Of a DNA stretch of 64,000 nucleotides, positions 17,195 to 25,530 are shown in pieces. The DNA is from Aquibacillus albus (GTDB lineage: Bacteria; Bacillota; Bacilli; Bacillales; Amphibacillaceae). The notes beneath the pieces were generated by a model. The model made no database searches, was not told where the DNA came from, and was given only the letters and a program-made list of their open reading frames with translations. A program made the position numbers and the translations under genes. Position 1 is the stretch's first letter. Every line of letters starts with the position of its first letter. The DNA lies in assembly GCF_016908325.1 (NCBI RefSeq), contig NZ_JAFBDR010000002.1:1-64000 (forward strand), read 5' to 3'.

Positions 17195-18040
17195 TTAACT
17201 CTTAATAGCCCCTTGTGTTAAGCTTTCAATAAAGAATCGGTTAAATATTAAGAACACAAGGATTAATGGTACTGTTGCCCAAAAAGTACCGGACAAAATC
17301 ATTCCATAATCTTGGACATAATTATCTACTAATGTACGAATTGCGATTTGAATCGTATGAGATGTTGTATCCCGAAGAACGACGAGTGGCCATAAAAAAT
17401 CATTCCAGACATACATGAATCTTATAATCGCTAATGTAGCAAAGGCTGGCAATATTACAGGACAAACAATGTTCCAATATATTCTAAAGTATGAACAACC
17501 ATCTATCTTTGCAGCTTCTAACAATTCATCTGGAACGGATCCTTTTACATATTGCCTCATCCAAAATATTCCAAAAGCATCGATTAATCCAGGAACAACA
17601 ACCGCTTTTAATTCATTTAACCAACCCAATTGTGTAATAATATAGTATTGAGGGATTAAACCAAGTTGTGGTGGAATCATCATGGTTACTAGAATGAAAA
17701 TAAATAAAAATTCTTTCCCTCTAAAATTTAATTTCGCAAAAGCAAACCCTGCCAATGAACAGATAAACAAAACACCTATTGTAACTAAACTAGAAATAAT
17801 TAATGAATTTAACATCGCTCCAAAAAAGTCAATTTTGGCTAAAACATTTTGAAAGTTTGTAACCAATTCTTTTCCAGGAAGTATCGCAGGAGGAACTTTA
17901 TTAATGGCACTAGTATGGTTCGTTGCTATTACAAACATCCAATAAAATGGAAACAGGGAAATTACTGATCCTGCAATAAGGATTATATAGATAAACAATT
18001 TTGAAAAAGTGAATCCTTTGCCTCCACTATGCATTGTCAT
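17195..18040 (-). CDS. Sugar ABC transporter permease (MalG-like)
   Basis: A 281-residue inner-membrane subunit of a CUT1-type importer with six predicted helices. The cytoplasmic coupling motif is ELLEAAKIDGCSYFRIYWNIVCPVILP (EAA loop). It ends FNRFFIESLTQGAIKS, the standard MalG-like C-terminus. AAAGGAGGTAAA precedes ATG. It pairs with the MalF-like permease 10 bases upstream and the lipoprotein receptor. No ATPase gene is in the window; as is common in Bacillaceae, a shared MsmX-type ATPase encoded elsewhere is expected. Confidence 0.93.
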   Translation of the reverse strand: MTMHSGGKGFTFSKLFIYIILIAGSVISLFPFYWMFVIATNHTSAINKVPPAILPGKELVTNFQNVLAKIDFFGAMLNSLIISSLVTIGVLFICSLAGFAFAKLNFRGKEFLFIFILVTMMIPPQLGLIPQYYIITQLGWLNELKAVVVPGLIDAFGIFWMRQYVKGSVPDELLEAAKIDGCSYFRIYWNIVCPVILPAFATLAIIRFMYVWNDFLWPLVVLRDTTSHTIQIAIRTLVDNYVQDYGMILSGTFWATVPLILVFLIFNRFFIESLTQGAIKS

Positions 18041-18050
18041 TTTACCTCCT

Positions 18051-18983
18051 TTAAGAACTAATTCGATTTGTTATTAAATAATTGATAAATGAAACAATGA
18101 TAATAATGAAAAATAATGTTACAGCAGCTGCTGATGCAGTACCAAATGCCATATTATTAAATGCTTCTCTCCAAAGGTAAAGTACAGCTGTTATTCCTTC
18201 TTCCCTAGCATTACGCCCTAAAAATATGAGGGGTTCAGTAAATAACTGTAAAGAACCAACTGTTGAAAGAAAAACAGTAAATATGATGACAGGTTTTAAT
18301 AAAGGAACGGTAATATAAAACAGTTGCTGACGTGTAGTTGCCCCATCGATAGTAGCTGCTTCATACAGTTCTATTGGAATACTTTGTAGGCCAGCTATAA
18401 AGATGATGACATTGTACCCTACCCATCTCCATAGAACCATACATGCAATAGCGATTTTTACAGCCCACTCTCCTACTTGCCATTTGATTGGTTCAAACCC
18501 AAACCAACTAAAAGTCAAATTAGCAATTCCAAATTCCATGTTACTGAAAATTACTCCAAAAACAATTGCTACAGCAACTGTCGAAGTAACATATGGCATA
18601 AAAAGTGAAACTCTGAAAATACTTTTTAGCCGAACGAATGCTGAATTGAGAATAAACGCCAATATAATAGAAAAAACCAAGATTGGAAAACAACCTAAAA
18701 ATCCTATGATGATCGTATTATAGATAGCCTTCCAAAAGACTGGATCTGAATAGATCAATTTGTAGTTGTTTAGCCCAACAAACTCCATTTCATTTAGCCC
18801 GTTCCATTTCTGAAAACCTAAATAAAAACTAAATAAAATAGGAAATAACCCAAAGATGCCAAACAATATAAAAAAAGGCGAGACATATAAGTAACCTACA
18901 AAACTCTCTTTAAAGCTCTCACTAAAATATCTCTTCGTTTTTATTTGTGCTGAACTATTCGTATTAATCGTTGTTTTAATCAC
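18051..18983 (-). CDS. Sugar ABC transporter permease (MalF-like)
   Basis: A 310-residue permease with an N-terminal cytoplasmic stretch, six helices and the EAA-loop motif ELYEAATIDGATTRQQLFYITVP. I choose GTG 18983, seven bases after AAAGGGGA. An upstream TTG (19007) is in frame but places the ribosome site inside the gene. It partners the MalG-like subunit. The substrate is unknown; the GH105-like hydrolase upstream points to a plant- or algal-derived oligosaccharide bearing an unsaturated uronic acid (inference). Confidence 0.92.
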   Translation of the reverse strand: MIKTTINTNSSAQIKTKRYFSESFKESFVGYLYVSPFFILFGIFGLFPILFSFYLGFQKWNGLNEMEFVGLNNYKLIYSDPVFWKAIYNTIIIGFLGCFPILVFSIILAFILNSAFVRLKSIFRVSLFMPYVTSTVAVAIVFGVIFSNMEFGIANLTFSWFGFEPIKWQVGEWAVKIAIACMVLWRWVGYNVIIFIAGLQSIPIELYEAATIDGATTRQQLFYITVPLLKPVIIFTVFLSTVGSLQLFTEPLIFLGRNAREEGITAVLYLWREAFNNMAFGTASAAAVTLFFIIIIVSFINYLITNRISS

Positions 18984-19154
18984 ACTATAATCCCCTTTGT
19001 TTCCCAAACGGAGCTGACCTATAAGGGCGTGACTCCCTCATTTAACCACACAAATTATTTTCCATGAGTACTAGATGTAATAATTGAATGGTTATCTCTT
19101 TATATTTGGACAGTTCCGTTTGGATTTAGTTATTAAGAGATGTATATCCTTTCT

Positions 19155-20453
19155 TTAGTTCCTTGCAAGTTGATCCTTGATTCTTTCGACTGCATTATTC
19201 CATTCTTCCTCTGGATCGCCATCAGCGGAAGCAACATTAATTAATGCTGTAACCAATTCATTATGAACAATTGGCGTATCCTTCCCTATAAATACTGGTT
19301 CTACCTTTTGTGCTGCATCAGCAAATACAGATGCTGTTTTTGTACCACTGAAATATTCATCACTCTTTGAAAGAAAATCTTCATCTTCATAAACTCCAGG
19401 AGTAGATGGGAAGATACCAGCAACATTAAATGCTTCTAATAACTGTTCGGGTGATGTCAACCATGAAATAAATTCATAGGCTTCTTCCGGATACTCGCTT
19501 TGTTTAGGAATAGAGATAAATGATCCTCCCCAGTTTCCTGCACCTTCAGGTAGTGTTGTAATAGCCCAATTACCTGCTGCGTCGGGAGCATTTTCCTTTA
19601 CTCGGCCAACCATCCACGAAGCAGCTAGAAGTGTTGCAGAAGTACCTTCAGACATTGCATTTCCCCACTCCGGAGTCCATAGCTCATTTTGGCCTACAAG
19701 TCCTTCTTGAATTAATCCTGTTGCAAAATCATAAGCTTCCTTTACATAAGGTGAGGTTTCGATGATCAATTCATTATCTTCATTAAAATACTGTTCTGGT
19801 GCCTGGTCTCGAACAGCATTGAATAGTAATTCAGGACTATCCGTGATGTTCGTTCCAGTTTCACTTTTAATTGTTCTGGCTACTTCCACATAGTCATCCC
19901 AGGTACTGATTAATTCCGCTACCTCATCAGGATTTGAAGGTAATCCAGCTTCTTCAAATATATCTGTTCGATAATACATTGCAGTAGGACCAATGTCAGT
20001 AGGCAAGGCAATCATATAATCTCCCTCAGGACTTTCCGCATTTTTCCAAGCCCAATCTAAGAAATTATTTTTTACATCATCAGCACCATAGTCATACAAG
20101 TTATAAAAATGATCTTGTGCTTCCCTGAATTGAGGGATGTATGCTATTTCAATCATACTAATATCAGGTGCTCCTGAACCTGCAGAAAGGGATGTAAATA
20201 AATTATTATGCATATCTTCGCTTTCTTGTAACTGTAAATTAACTTCTACATTCGGATTCTCCTCGTTATATTTTTCTACAAGTCCGTCAAACCCAAATTG
20301 ACCAAATACCCAAAAGTCTAATGTTACTTTTTCTTCAGAGTTTCCATCTCCCCCCGAAGATGACTCTCCACCTGTCTCATCTGAATCACTACAAGCCACA
20401 AGCAAAAGTGATAAAACAAACATGAAAAAGATTATTGAAATTTTTCCTTTCAT
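19155..20453 (-). CDS. Extracellular sugar-binding lipoprotein
   Basis: The receptor of the importer encoded after it: a family-1 solute-binding protein of 432 residues. The signal peptide ends in the lipobox LVAC (Cys21), followed by a Ser/Gly/Glu-rich linker. The binding-protein features DFWVFGQFGFDGLVEKYNEE, WGGSFISIPKQS and YEFISWLTSPEQ are typical. ATG 20453 lies ten bases after AAGGAGG; a longer frame to 20492 overlaps the ribosome site. The 147-base gap to the permeases fits the usual higher expression of the receptor. Confidence 0.93.
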   Translation of the reverse strand: MKGKISIIFFMFVLSLLLVACSDSDETGGESSSGGDGNSEEKVTLDFWVFGQFGFDGLVEKYNEENPNVEVNLQLQESEDMHNNLFTSLSAGSGAPDISMIEIAYIPQFREAQDHFYNLYDYGADDVKNNFLDWAWKNAESPEGDYMIALPTDIGPTAMYYRTDIFEEAGLPSNPDEVAELISTWDDYVEVARTIKSETGTNITDSPELLFNAVRDQAPEQYFNEDNELIIETSPYVKEAYDFATGLIQEGLVGQNELWTPEWGNAMSEGTSATLLAASWMVGRVKENAPDAAGNWAITTLPEGAGNWGGSFISIPKQSEYPEEAYEFISWLTSPEQLLEAFNVAGIFPSTPGVYEDEDFLSKSDEYFSGTKTASVFADAAQKVEPVFIGKDTPIVHNELVTALINVASADGDPEEEWNNAVERIKDQLARN

Positions 20454-20539
20454 TTTCCATTGACCTCCTTGTTTTTTATAACTGTAAAACAACCTCCCAA
20501 CAACCGGTAAAAATCACCTCCTTATCTTGATCACATAAA

Positions 20540-20553
20540 TGTAAGCGCCTTCC
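20540..20553 (-). promoter_or_regulatory. Partial cre-like site before the binding-protein gene
   Basis: TGTAAGCGCCTTCC matches the CcpA consensus TGWAANCGNTNWCA well in the left half and less in the right. It lies 87 bases upstream of the receptor start, so carbon catabolite control is plausible but uncertain. Confidence 0.35.
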
Positions 20554-20693
20554 ATCCCGGGTGAAAAAAAGACACCAACACCTGAATTACTAACAACGTA
20601 AAATGCCCTACAAAATGGTGTCTATGCTGTAAATATGTCTTTACATTTATTTTTTTAAAAAAAGAGCGGCTTGGTATTAAGTCGTATTGTTTT

Positions 20694-20742
20694 ATTACAC
20701 TATCAACCTACAACACTTTTAAACTGTGATTGATAGTGTAAT
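20694..20742. repeat. 13-bp perfect inverted repeat after the SMP-30 gene
   Basis: ATTACACTATCAA (20694-20706) and TTGATAGTGTAAT (20730-20742) flank a 23-base loop just beyond the stop of the SMP-30 gene. There is no T-run on the minus strand. It may act as an RNA-stabilising or partial-termination hairpin before the receptor gene. Confidence 0.6.
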
Positions 20743-20745
20743 AGA

Positions 20746-21732
20746 TTATATTTCCAGCTCTGCCATTGTGGCAGGGAGCTCATGACCAGTGTTAATTTTT
20801 CCAGGTCCAGTAACTAAACCAAAGCAAGAAATGACTAACTTTCCATTCCATATAATTGGTTCGCTGGGCTGGTCAATTTCTCCATTGAATCCATTTGTGT
20901 CTGGACTTTGAGCGATTCGGGTAACCGTACCATCCGGCGTTACCTTCGCTATTGCATTTGCTGAAAAATCTGCAACGTATAAATTCCCTTCATCATCCAT
21001 AATCATGCCATCAGTTGTCTGTAGCTGTTCTGGATTCTTTGCCCATACTTTATTTTCTTTTACGGATCCATTTTCATTAAATGTAATTTTATGGACAGCA
21101 CCATCTCCAAAGTTGCCTACATATAAGTTACCTTTTTTATCAAAAACAATGCCATCTGCCCCGTATTGGTCTTCTTCATTTAAGGTGATAAATGTTGTTA
21201 AAATATGCTCATCCTCTAACGTATTTGTCACCTGAATCCCTTCATCATCTAAGTGAAACTTATATACTGCACTTACTAATAAACCAGATGGATCTTTGAT
21301 TTTTGGAAGAACACTCTGTGTCACATACATATCGTTGCCACGAATTCGAATGCCATTTGGGTGTTCCATCCCCTCAGCTACAACAGTCGATTTAACAACT
21401 TTATCATCTTGTACTTTCAGCCTGATTACACGGCCTTTTTCCTGTAGTTCTGGTTCACCAGACCAGCCCTGATTATCACAAATGTAAATATCTCCGTCTG
21501 GTCCAAATGCAATTCCCATTGGACAGGCGATACCTGTATCTTCTGCAACAGGAACATCCACCCATTTTCTCGGATTCTTCTTTTCATCAAATCGAATCAA
21601 ACAACCACCTTGTTTTGACTGATCTGCGAAATTAGGACAAGAAACAACTAAATCTCCATTCGATGCAACTTCCATCCCATCTGGTGTCGTTACATAGTCT
21701 GGGAGTAAAGCAAATAATGTTGATTGTTTCAA
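20746..21732 (-). CDS. SMP-30/gluconolactonase-like protein
   Basis: A six-bladed beta-propeller protein of 328 residues in the SMP-30/gluconolactonase/LRE family. Repeated blades read PDGMEVASNGDLVVS, MGIAFGPDGDIYICDN, PNGIRIRGNDMYV, GIVFDKKGNLYVGNFG and GMIMDDEGNLYVADFS. The conserved N-D pairs that hold the metal in lactonases are plausible at the NLYVADF and HPNGI positions. It is cytoplasmic (no signal peptide) and would hydrolyse a sugar lactone. TTG 21732 lies eight bases after AAAGGTGG. It sits between the GH105 gene and the importer. Confidence 0.87.
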   Translation of the reverse strand: MKQSTLFALLPDYVTTPDGMEVASNGDLVVSCPNFADQSKQGGCLIRFDEKKNPRKWVDVPVAEDTGIACPMGIAFGPDGDIYICDNQGWSGEPELQEKGRVIRLKVQDDKVVKSTVVAEGMEHPNGIRIRGNDMYVTQSVLPKIKDPSGLLVSAVYKFHLDDEGIQVTNTLEDEHILTTFITLNEEDQYGADGIVFDKKGNLYVGNFGDGAVHKITFNENGSVKENKVWAKNPEQLQTTDGMIMDDEGNLYVADFSANAIAKVTPDGTVTRIAQSPDTNGFNGEIDQPSEPIIWNGKLVISCFGLVTGPGKINTGHELPATMAELEI

Positions 21733-21822
21733 TTGACACACCACCTTTTTCTATGTCTACTATGTCTTAAGCTTCGCTTCCATTAAAAGACTAACGTATC
21801 CGCTTTCATTTTTGATAATCCT

Positions 21823-22782
21823 TTAAACAGGAACTACTTTATTTGCAACTGCTTCCATCAAAAGGAAGAATGCTTGACCTTCTGGTGCACTACCAGACTT
21901 ATCAAAGTGAGGAGCACTGCAAACGCCTTGAACAATGCCAAATTCATCTACTTTTTTATGAGCTGCTTCTCTCATTTTGTTCGCTTGTTCTAAGTAAGAA
22001 CTACTTAACCAATTGGACGATACACCTCGATAAATGGAATAACTGAGCATTTGGCCAACATTTGTTTCTACAAACGTTGATGGATCGTCCAACACATCAT
22101 GAAATAATCCGTCTTCCCTTTGATAACGAAGGCAACCATCGATGATTTCTTTCACATAACCCATTAGCCGTTTTTTATCATCAGACATAGACTCTGGTAA
22201 AGCTTCTATGACACGAACAATACCTGCTGCTGCCCAACCGTTGCCAACGCCCCAAAAATCTTTCCTAGCAAAATCATTTATATCATCATCCCACATGTGG
22301 GAAAACAACTGATTTTCCTCACTCCACAAGAGGTCTCTAAATCCTTCAATTTGTTTAACCGCTTCTTTTTCATGCCCCATAACCGCTAGAAATGGAGGGG
22401 CCATATAAAACGAATCAACCCAAACTTGTTTTTTATGATTTACATGATATAAAATTCCACTTTCCGATTTTGGAGCATCGTTTAGTAAGTAATGCAACAT
22501 TTTTTGAACCGCTTCCTGCAATTTCGAATCTCCTGTTTTGATAGCTGCGAATAATAGCGGTTCACCATTAGCAGCAGGATCGGTTACACTTTGTGTATCG
22601 CCCATAACGCCTAACCTGCCACTTTTATCCTGACGTACAACAGAGTCTTTAGCGAGTAAAATGACATTATCCGTGTCACCCAACTCTAATAGTGCTTGTG
22701 CTGCTACTCCTTGTTCCCAGGAAAATCTCTGCATTCCAAGTAAAGCTTTTTTTACTTTATCAACTTTTTGTTGATTTACCAT
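21823..22782 (-). CDS. GH105/GH88-like unsaturated glycuronyl hydrolase
   Basis: An (alpha/alpha)6-barrel glycoside hydrolase of 319 residues. Family signs are RFSWEQGVAAQA, VTDPAANGEPLLFAA, the catalytic-type Asp123 in QVWVDSFYMAPPFL and the WGVGNGWAAAGIVRVIEALP block. GH105/88 enzymes hydrate the double bond of an unsaturated uronic acid left by polysaccharide lyases, releasing it from an oligosaccharide. It lacks a signal peptide, so it acts on imported oligosaccharide. It is somewhat shorter than YteR-type enzymes. GGACAGGAGGAAGTGTTTC precedes ATG, and a palindromic operator candidate lies 61 bases upstream. Confidence 0.85.
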   Translation of the reverse strand: MVNQQKVDKVKKALLGMQRFSWEQGVAAQALLELGDTDNVILLAKDSVVRQDKSGRLGVMGDTQSVTDPAANGEPLLFAAIKTGDSKLQEAVQKMLHYLLNDAPKSESGILYHVNHKKQVWVDSFYMAPPFLAVMGHEKEAVKQIEGFRDLLWSEENQLFSHMWDDDINDFARKDFWGVGNGWAAAGIVRVIEALPESMSDDKKRLMGYVKEIIDGCLRYQREDGLFHDVLDDPSTFVETNVGQMLSYSIYRGVSSNWLSSSYLEQANKMREAAHKKVDEFGIVQGVCSAPHFDKSGSAPEGQAFFLLMEAVANKVVPV

Positions 22783-22842
22783 GAAACACTTCCTCCTGTC
22801 CGAATGGAATTTCCTTGCATATGTTCTAAAGTAATGATGTCA

Positions 22843-22858
22843 ATATGTCATGACATAT
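22843..22858. promoter_or_regulatory. Palindromic operator candidate for the GntR regulator
   Basis: ATATGTCATGACATAT is a perfect 16-base palindrome between the gntR-type gene and the GH105 gene. Its ATGTCATGACAT core resembles ATGTAATTACAT (23694-23705) before the regulator gene. Confidence 0.55.
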
Positions 22859-22890
22859 TTAAGTAAAAATTGAAATCCTACTAAATTATT

Positions 22891-23646
22891 TCACCTTTCT
22901 ATCTCAAATGTGAACTTATTCCGGTCACCTCTATACTTTGCTAAAGAATACTCAATTGGCGTGTCATCTGATAAATACGTAATCGTTTTAATGTACTGAA
23001 TTGGTGCGCCCCTTTCGACTCTTAACAATTCAGCTTCGTATTCACCTACTAATGATGCTTCCAGCTGTCGTACTGCTTTTTTTAGTATATATCCACATTC
23101 ATCCTGTAAAATTTGATAAAGTGATTCATTTTCAAGATCTTTCGATAAAATCGCTTTACATTTTTCATATGGCAGATAGGTTATGACTGAAACAATTGGC
23201 TCATCATTCGCAAAGCGTAATCTTCTTAATTCAATCACTTCCATACCAAATGGTATTTGCAGGGCCTCGCTAATTTTCCTATCACTATTAATCACTGTAG
23301 CGCGTAATACCTTTGTCGAAGGATGAAGCCCCTTTTCCCTCATTTCATTATTAAAGCTGTCTAACTCTCTAAGAAATGACTGATTTATTTTTGACTTTGA
23401 CACAAAAGTGCCTTTCCCCTTCACGCGAAAAAGGTAACCTTCCACTACCAATTCATTTATAGCCTGACGCACTGTAGGACGACTAATTTCAAAATGTGCA
23501 CTAATTTCAACCTCTGGAGGTATTGGTACATCAAGATCTGTATGTTGATTTGTTATATATTCTAACAATATTTCCTTTAATTGATAATACAATGGCATCG
23601 GATTGTTTTTGTTTATTACTTTGTCCTTACTAAATACAGATGACAT
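22891..23646 (-). CDS. GntR/HutC-family transcriptional regulator
   Basis: A 251-residue regulator with an N-terminal winged helix (MPLYYQLKEILLEYI..., PTVRQAINELVVEGYLFRVKGKGTFV) and a C-terminal UTRA effector domain from about residue 95, of the type that binds sugars or sugar phosphates. GAGGGGATTAA precedes ATG. It is the first gene of the 14-gene operon and probably represses it until a pathway intermediate binds. Palindromes before it and before the next gene are likely operators. Confidence 0.92.
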   Translation of the reverse strand: MSSVFSKDKVINKNNPMPLYYQLKEILLEYITNQHTDLDVPIPPEVEISAHFEISRPTVRQAINELVVEGYLFRVKGKGTFVSKSKINQSFLRELDSFNNEMREKGLHPSTKVLRATVINSDRKISEALQIPFGMEVIELRRLRFANDEPIVSVITYLPYEKCKAILSKDLENESLYQILQDECGYILKKAVRQLEASLVGEYEAELLRVERGAPIQYIKTITYLSDDTPIEYSLAKYRGDRNKFTFEIER

Positions 23647-23693
23647 TTAATCCCCTCACTATTACTCATTTGTCCTAATGTAACGATGTAATG

Positions 23694-23705
23694 ATGTAAT
23701 TACAT
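23694..23705. promoter_or_regulatory. Palindrome upstream of the GntR regulator
   Basis: ATGTAATTACAT is a perfect 12-base palindrome 48 bases before the regulator start, preceded by partial copies (ATGTAACG, ATGTAATG). Autoregulation is inferred from its similarity to the 22843-22858 site. Confidence 0.5.
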
Positions 23706-23763
23706 ATTACTCTTTAATAATGCGGTTTATTCTTCTTTTTGTCAATACAAAAATCAGAGGGAA

Positions 23764-24744
23764 TTACCATGCATATACTTCTGGAATTTGTCCACCAGGA
23801 CCAGGGAAAATTTCATCTAACTTAGCTAGCACATCGTCTTCTAATTTAACTTCTACTGCACGTAACGAATTTTCAAGTTGGTCTAAAGTTCGAACACCTA
23901 TGATTGGTGCGTTAACAACTGGATTAGATAATAACCATGCTAAGGCCACTGTATCTTCCCTTTCACCAATCTCTTTACATAAAGCTGAATATTGTTCTAA
24001 TTGCTCGCGATGTCTTTCTGCTCTTTCTCTATTCTTACTACTTCTTGATTGTCGATCAGGATTTAATGCATTCCCGCCTAACAATCCCCCGTCTAATGGA
24101 CTCCATGGGACAACTCCGATTTGATTTCTTTCTGCTGCCGGGAGCACCTCTAATTCTGGAAGACGACAGTTCAAATTATACTTATGCTGCTCTAAAACTA
24201 ATCCAAAAAAATTCCTCGCTTTAGCAGCTGCTTGAGCCTCGGCTAGTGCCCATCCTGGAAAATTACTTGATCCAACATAATCAATCTTTCCTTGATGATT
24301 AGCATTTTCAAATGCCTGCCAAACTTCATCCCAAGTAATATTTCGGTCAATATGATGCATCATGTAAATTTCAACATGATCGGTTTTTAATCTGCGAAGT
24401 GAATCCTCTAAATGTCTTCTAATCTTATATGCTGATAATCCCGGCTCATCATTTGGACCATCAAGTGGATTATTGATTTTCTCATAAACTTTCGTTGCAA
24501 GTACAACTTTTTCCCTACGATTTCCACCTTGTTCAAACCAACGTCCTATGATTTTTTCAGTGAGGCCTGCATTATCACCCCATCCATAAATGTTAGCGGT
24601 GTCAAAATAATTAATACCAGCATCTAGGGCCGCATCCATAATCTTAAATGCTTCCTTTTCTTCGGTATCTACACCAAAATTCATCGTACCCAAGCACAAC
24701 TTACTTACTTTAAGGCCTGTCCGACCTAAATTTGTATACTCCAT
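23764..24744 (-). CDS. Aldo/keto reductase
   Basis: An NADPH-dependent oxidoreductase of 326 residues, COG0667 type (YccK/IolS-like). The tetrad is visible as Asp48 (YFDTANIYG), Tyr53, Lys85 (LATKV) and His130-131 (MMHHID). The SSNFPGWALAEAQ and GVVPWSPLDGGLLGG motifs line the cofactor site. AAGGGGTGCATAA precedes ATG. With the ThuA and Gfo/Idh/MocA genes upstream it forms a three-gene group often found in the oxidation of unusual or keto-sugars. The exact substrate is unknown. Confidence 0.9.
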   Translation of the reverse strand: MEYTNLGRTGLKVSKLCLGTMNFGVDTEEKEAFKIMDAALDAGINYFDTANIYGWGDNAGLTEKIIGRWFEQGGNRREKVVLATKVYEKINNPLDGPNDEPGLSAYKIRRHLEDSLRRLKTDHVEIYMMHHIDRNITWDEVWQAFENANHQGKIDYVGSSNFPGWALAEAQAAAKARNFFGLVLEQHKYNLNCRLPELEVLPAAERNQIGVVPWSPLDGGLLGGNALNPDRQSRSSKNRERAERHREQLEQYSALCKEIGEREDTVALAWLLSNPVVNAPIIGVRTLDQLENSLRAVEVKLEDDVLAKLDEIFPGPGGQIPEVYAW

Positions 24745-24853
24745 TTATGCACCCCTTTCTGAGATTCTACTAAAATGTACCATAGAATTTTTTTCCAATC
24801 AATAGTTTTTATCAAAAAATTCAAATAATTGAATTCGTTTACACATTCTGTTA

Positions 24854-25513
24854 TTATTCAAAACTCAATTTCAAGCATTGTACCAGTATATTCAAAAAGT
24901 CTTCATTTAATAAACCTTCTTCTAAGTGAGCTGGTGTCAAACACACAACTTGACCCTTTCCATACTCATGATACCATCCTGCAATAGACGAACCATCGAC
25001 CGATTCCGATTTCAAGAATACGTTCGTGTTTTGTTCATCACAATGAACAAAGTAATGCTCATCAAGAAATTCAAACGACTTCTCTACGTGAATAGAATCG
25101 CTAGTAGAATCTGCATAATAATGTACAACCTGATGTTCTTTCGGATGGTGAATAAAATGTCCGCGTAACATCGTGATATACTCTTTCATATTTTCATAGG
25201 ATGCAAGACCGGCATGCCAAGCTAGCCAACCTCCGCCATTTTCTACATACTTGTTTATAAGAGATGCATCGTCTTCTGTCATCCATCTTTTTACTACATC
25301 ATCTTGAGGATTAATACGGTTTTCTGCAAATAGAACAACGGCATCTGGGTTTGTTTGAATGTTTTCCATCAATTCACTCACCGGTAAATAGTCTATCTCT
25401 AGTTCTGTATTGCTTTGTTGATTTAATCGTTGAACAGCACTTTCAAACGATTTAACGGCTATACTTCTCTCATGGTAAAAGTCACCTAATACGGCAGTAA
25501 TTTTCTTTTTCAT
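24854..25513 (-). CDS. ThuA-like protein
   Basis: A 219-residue protein with the class-I glutamine-amidotransferase-like ThuA fold (PF06283). Family motifs are GGGWLAWHAGLASY, RGHFIHHPKEH and the C-terminal WYHEYGKGQVVCLTPAHLEEGL. ThuA proteins accompany trehalose and other disaccharide oxidation genes and have been linked to keto-sugar handling; the reaction is not settled. GGAGGTCATATAGA precedes ATG. It is 17 bases downstream of the Gfo/Idh/MocA gene and clearly co-transcribed. Confidence 0.85.
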   Translation of the reverse strand: MKKKITAVLGDFYHERSIAVKSFESAVQRLNQQSNTELEIDYLPVSELMENIQTNPDAVVLFAENRINPQDDVVKRWMTEDDASLINKYVENGGGWLAWHAGLASYENMKEYITMLRGHFIHHPKEHQVVHYYADSTSDSIHVEKSFEFLDEHYFVHCDEQNTNVFLKSESVDGSSIAGWYHEYGKGQVVCLTPAHLEEGLLNEDFLNILVQCLKLSFE

Positions 25514-25530
25514 TCTATATGACCTCCAAC

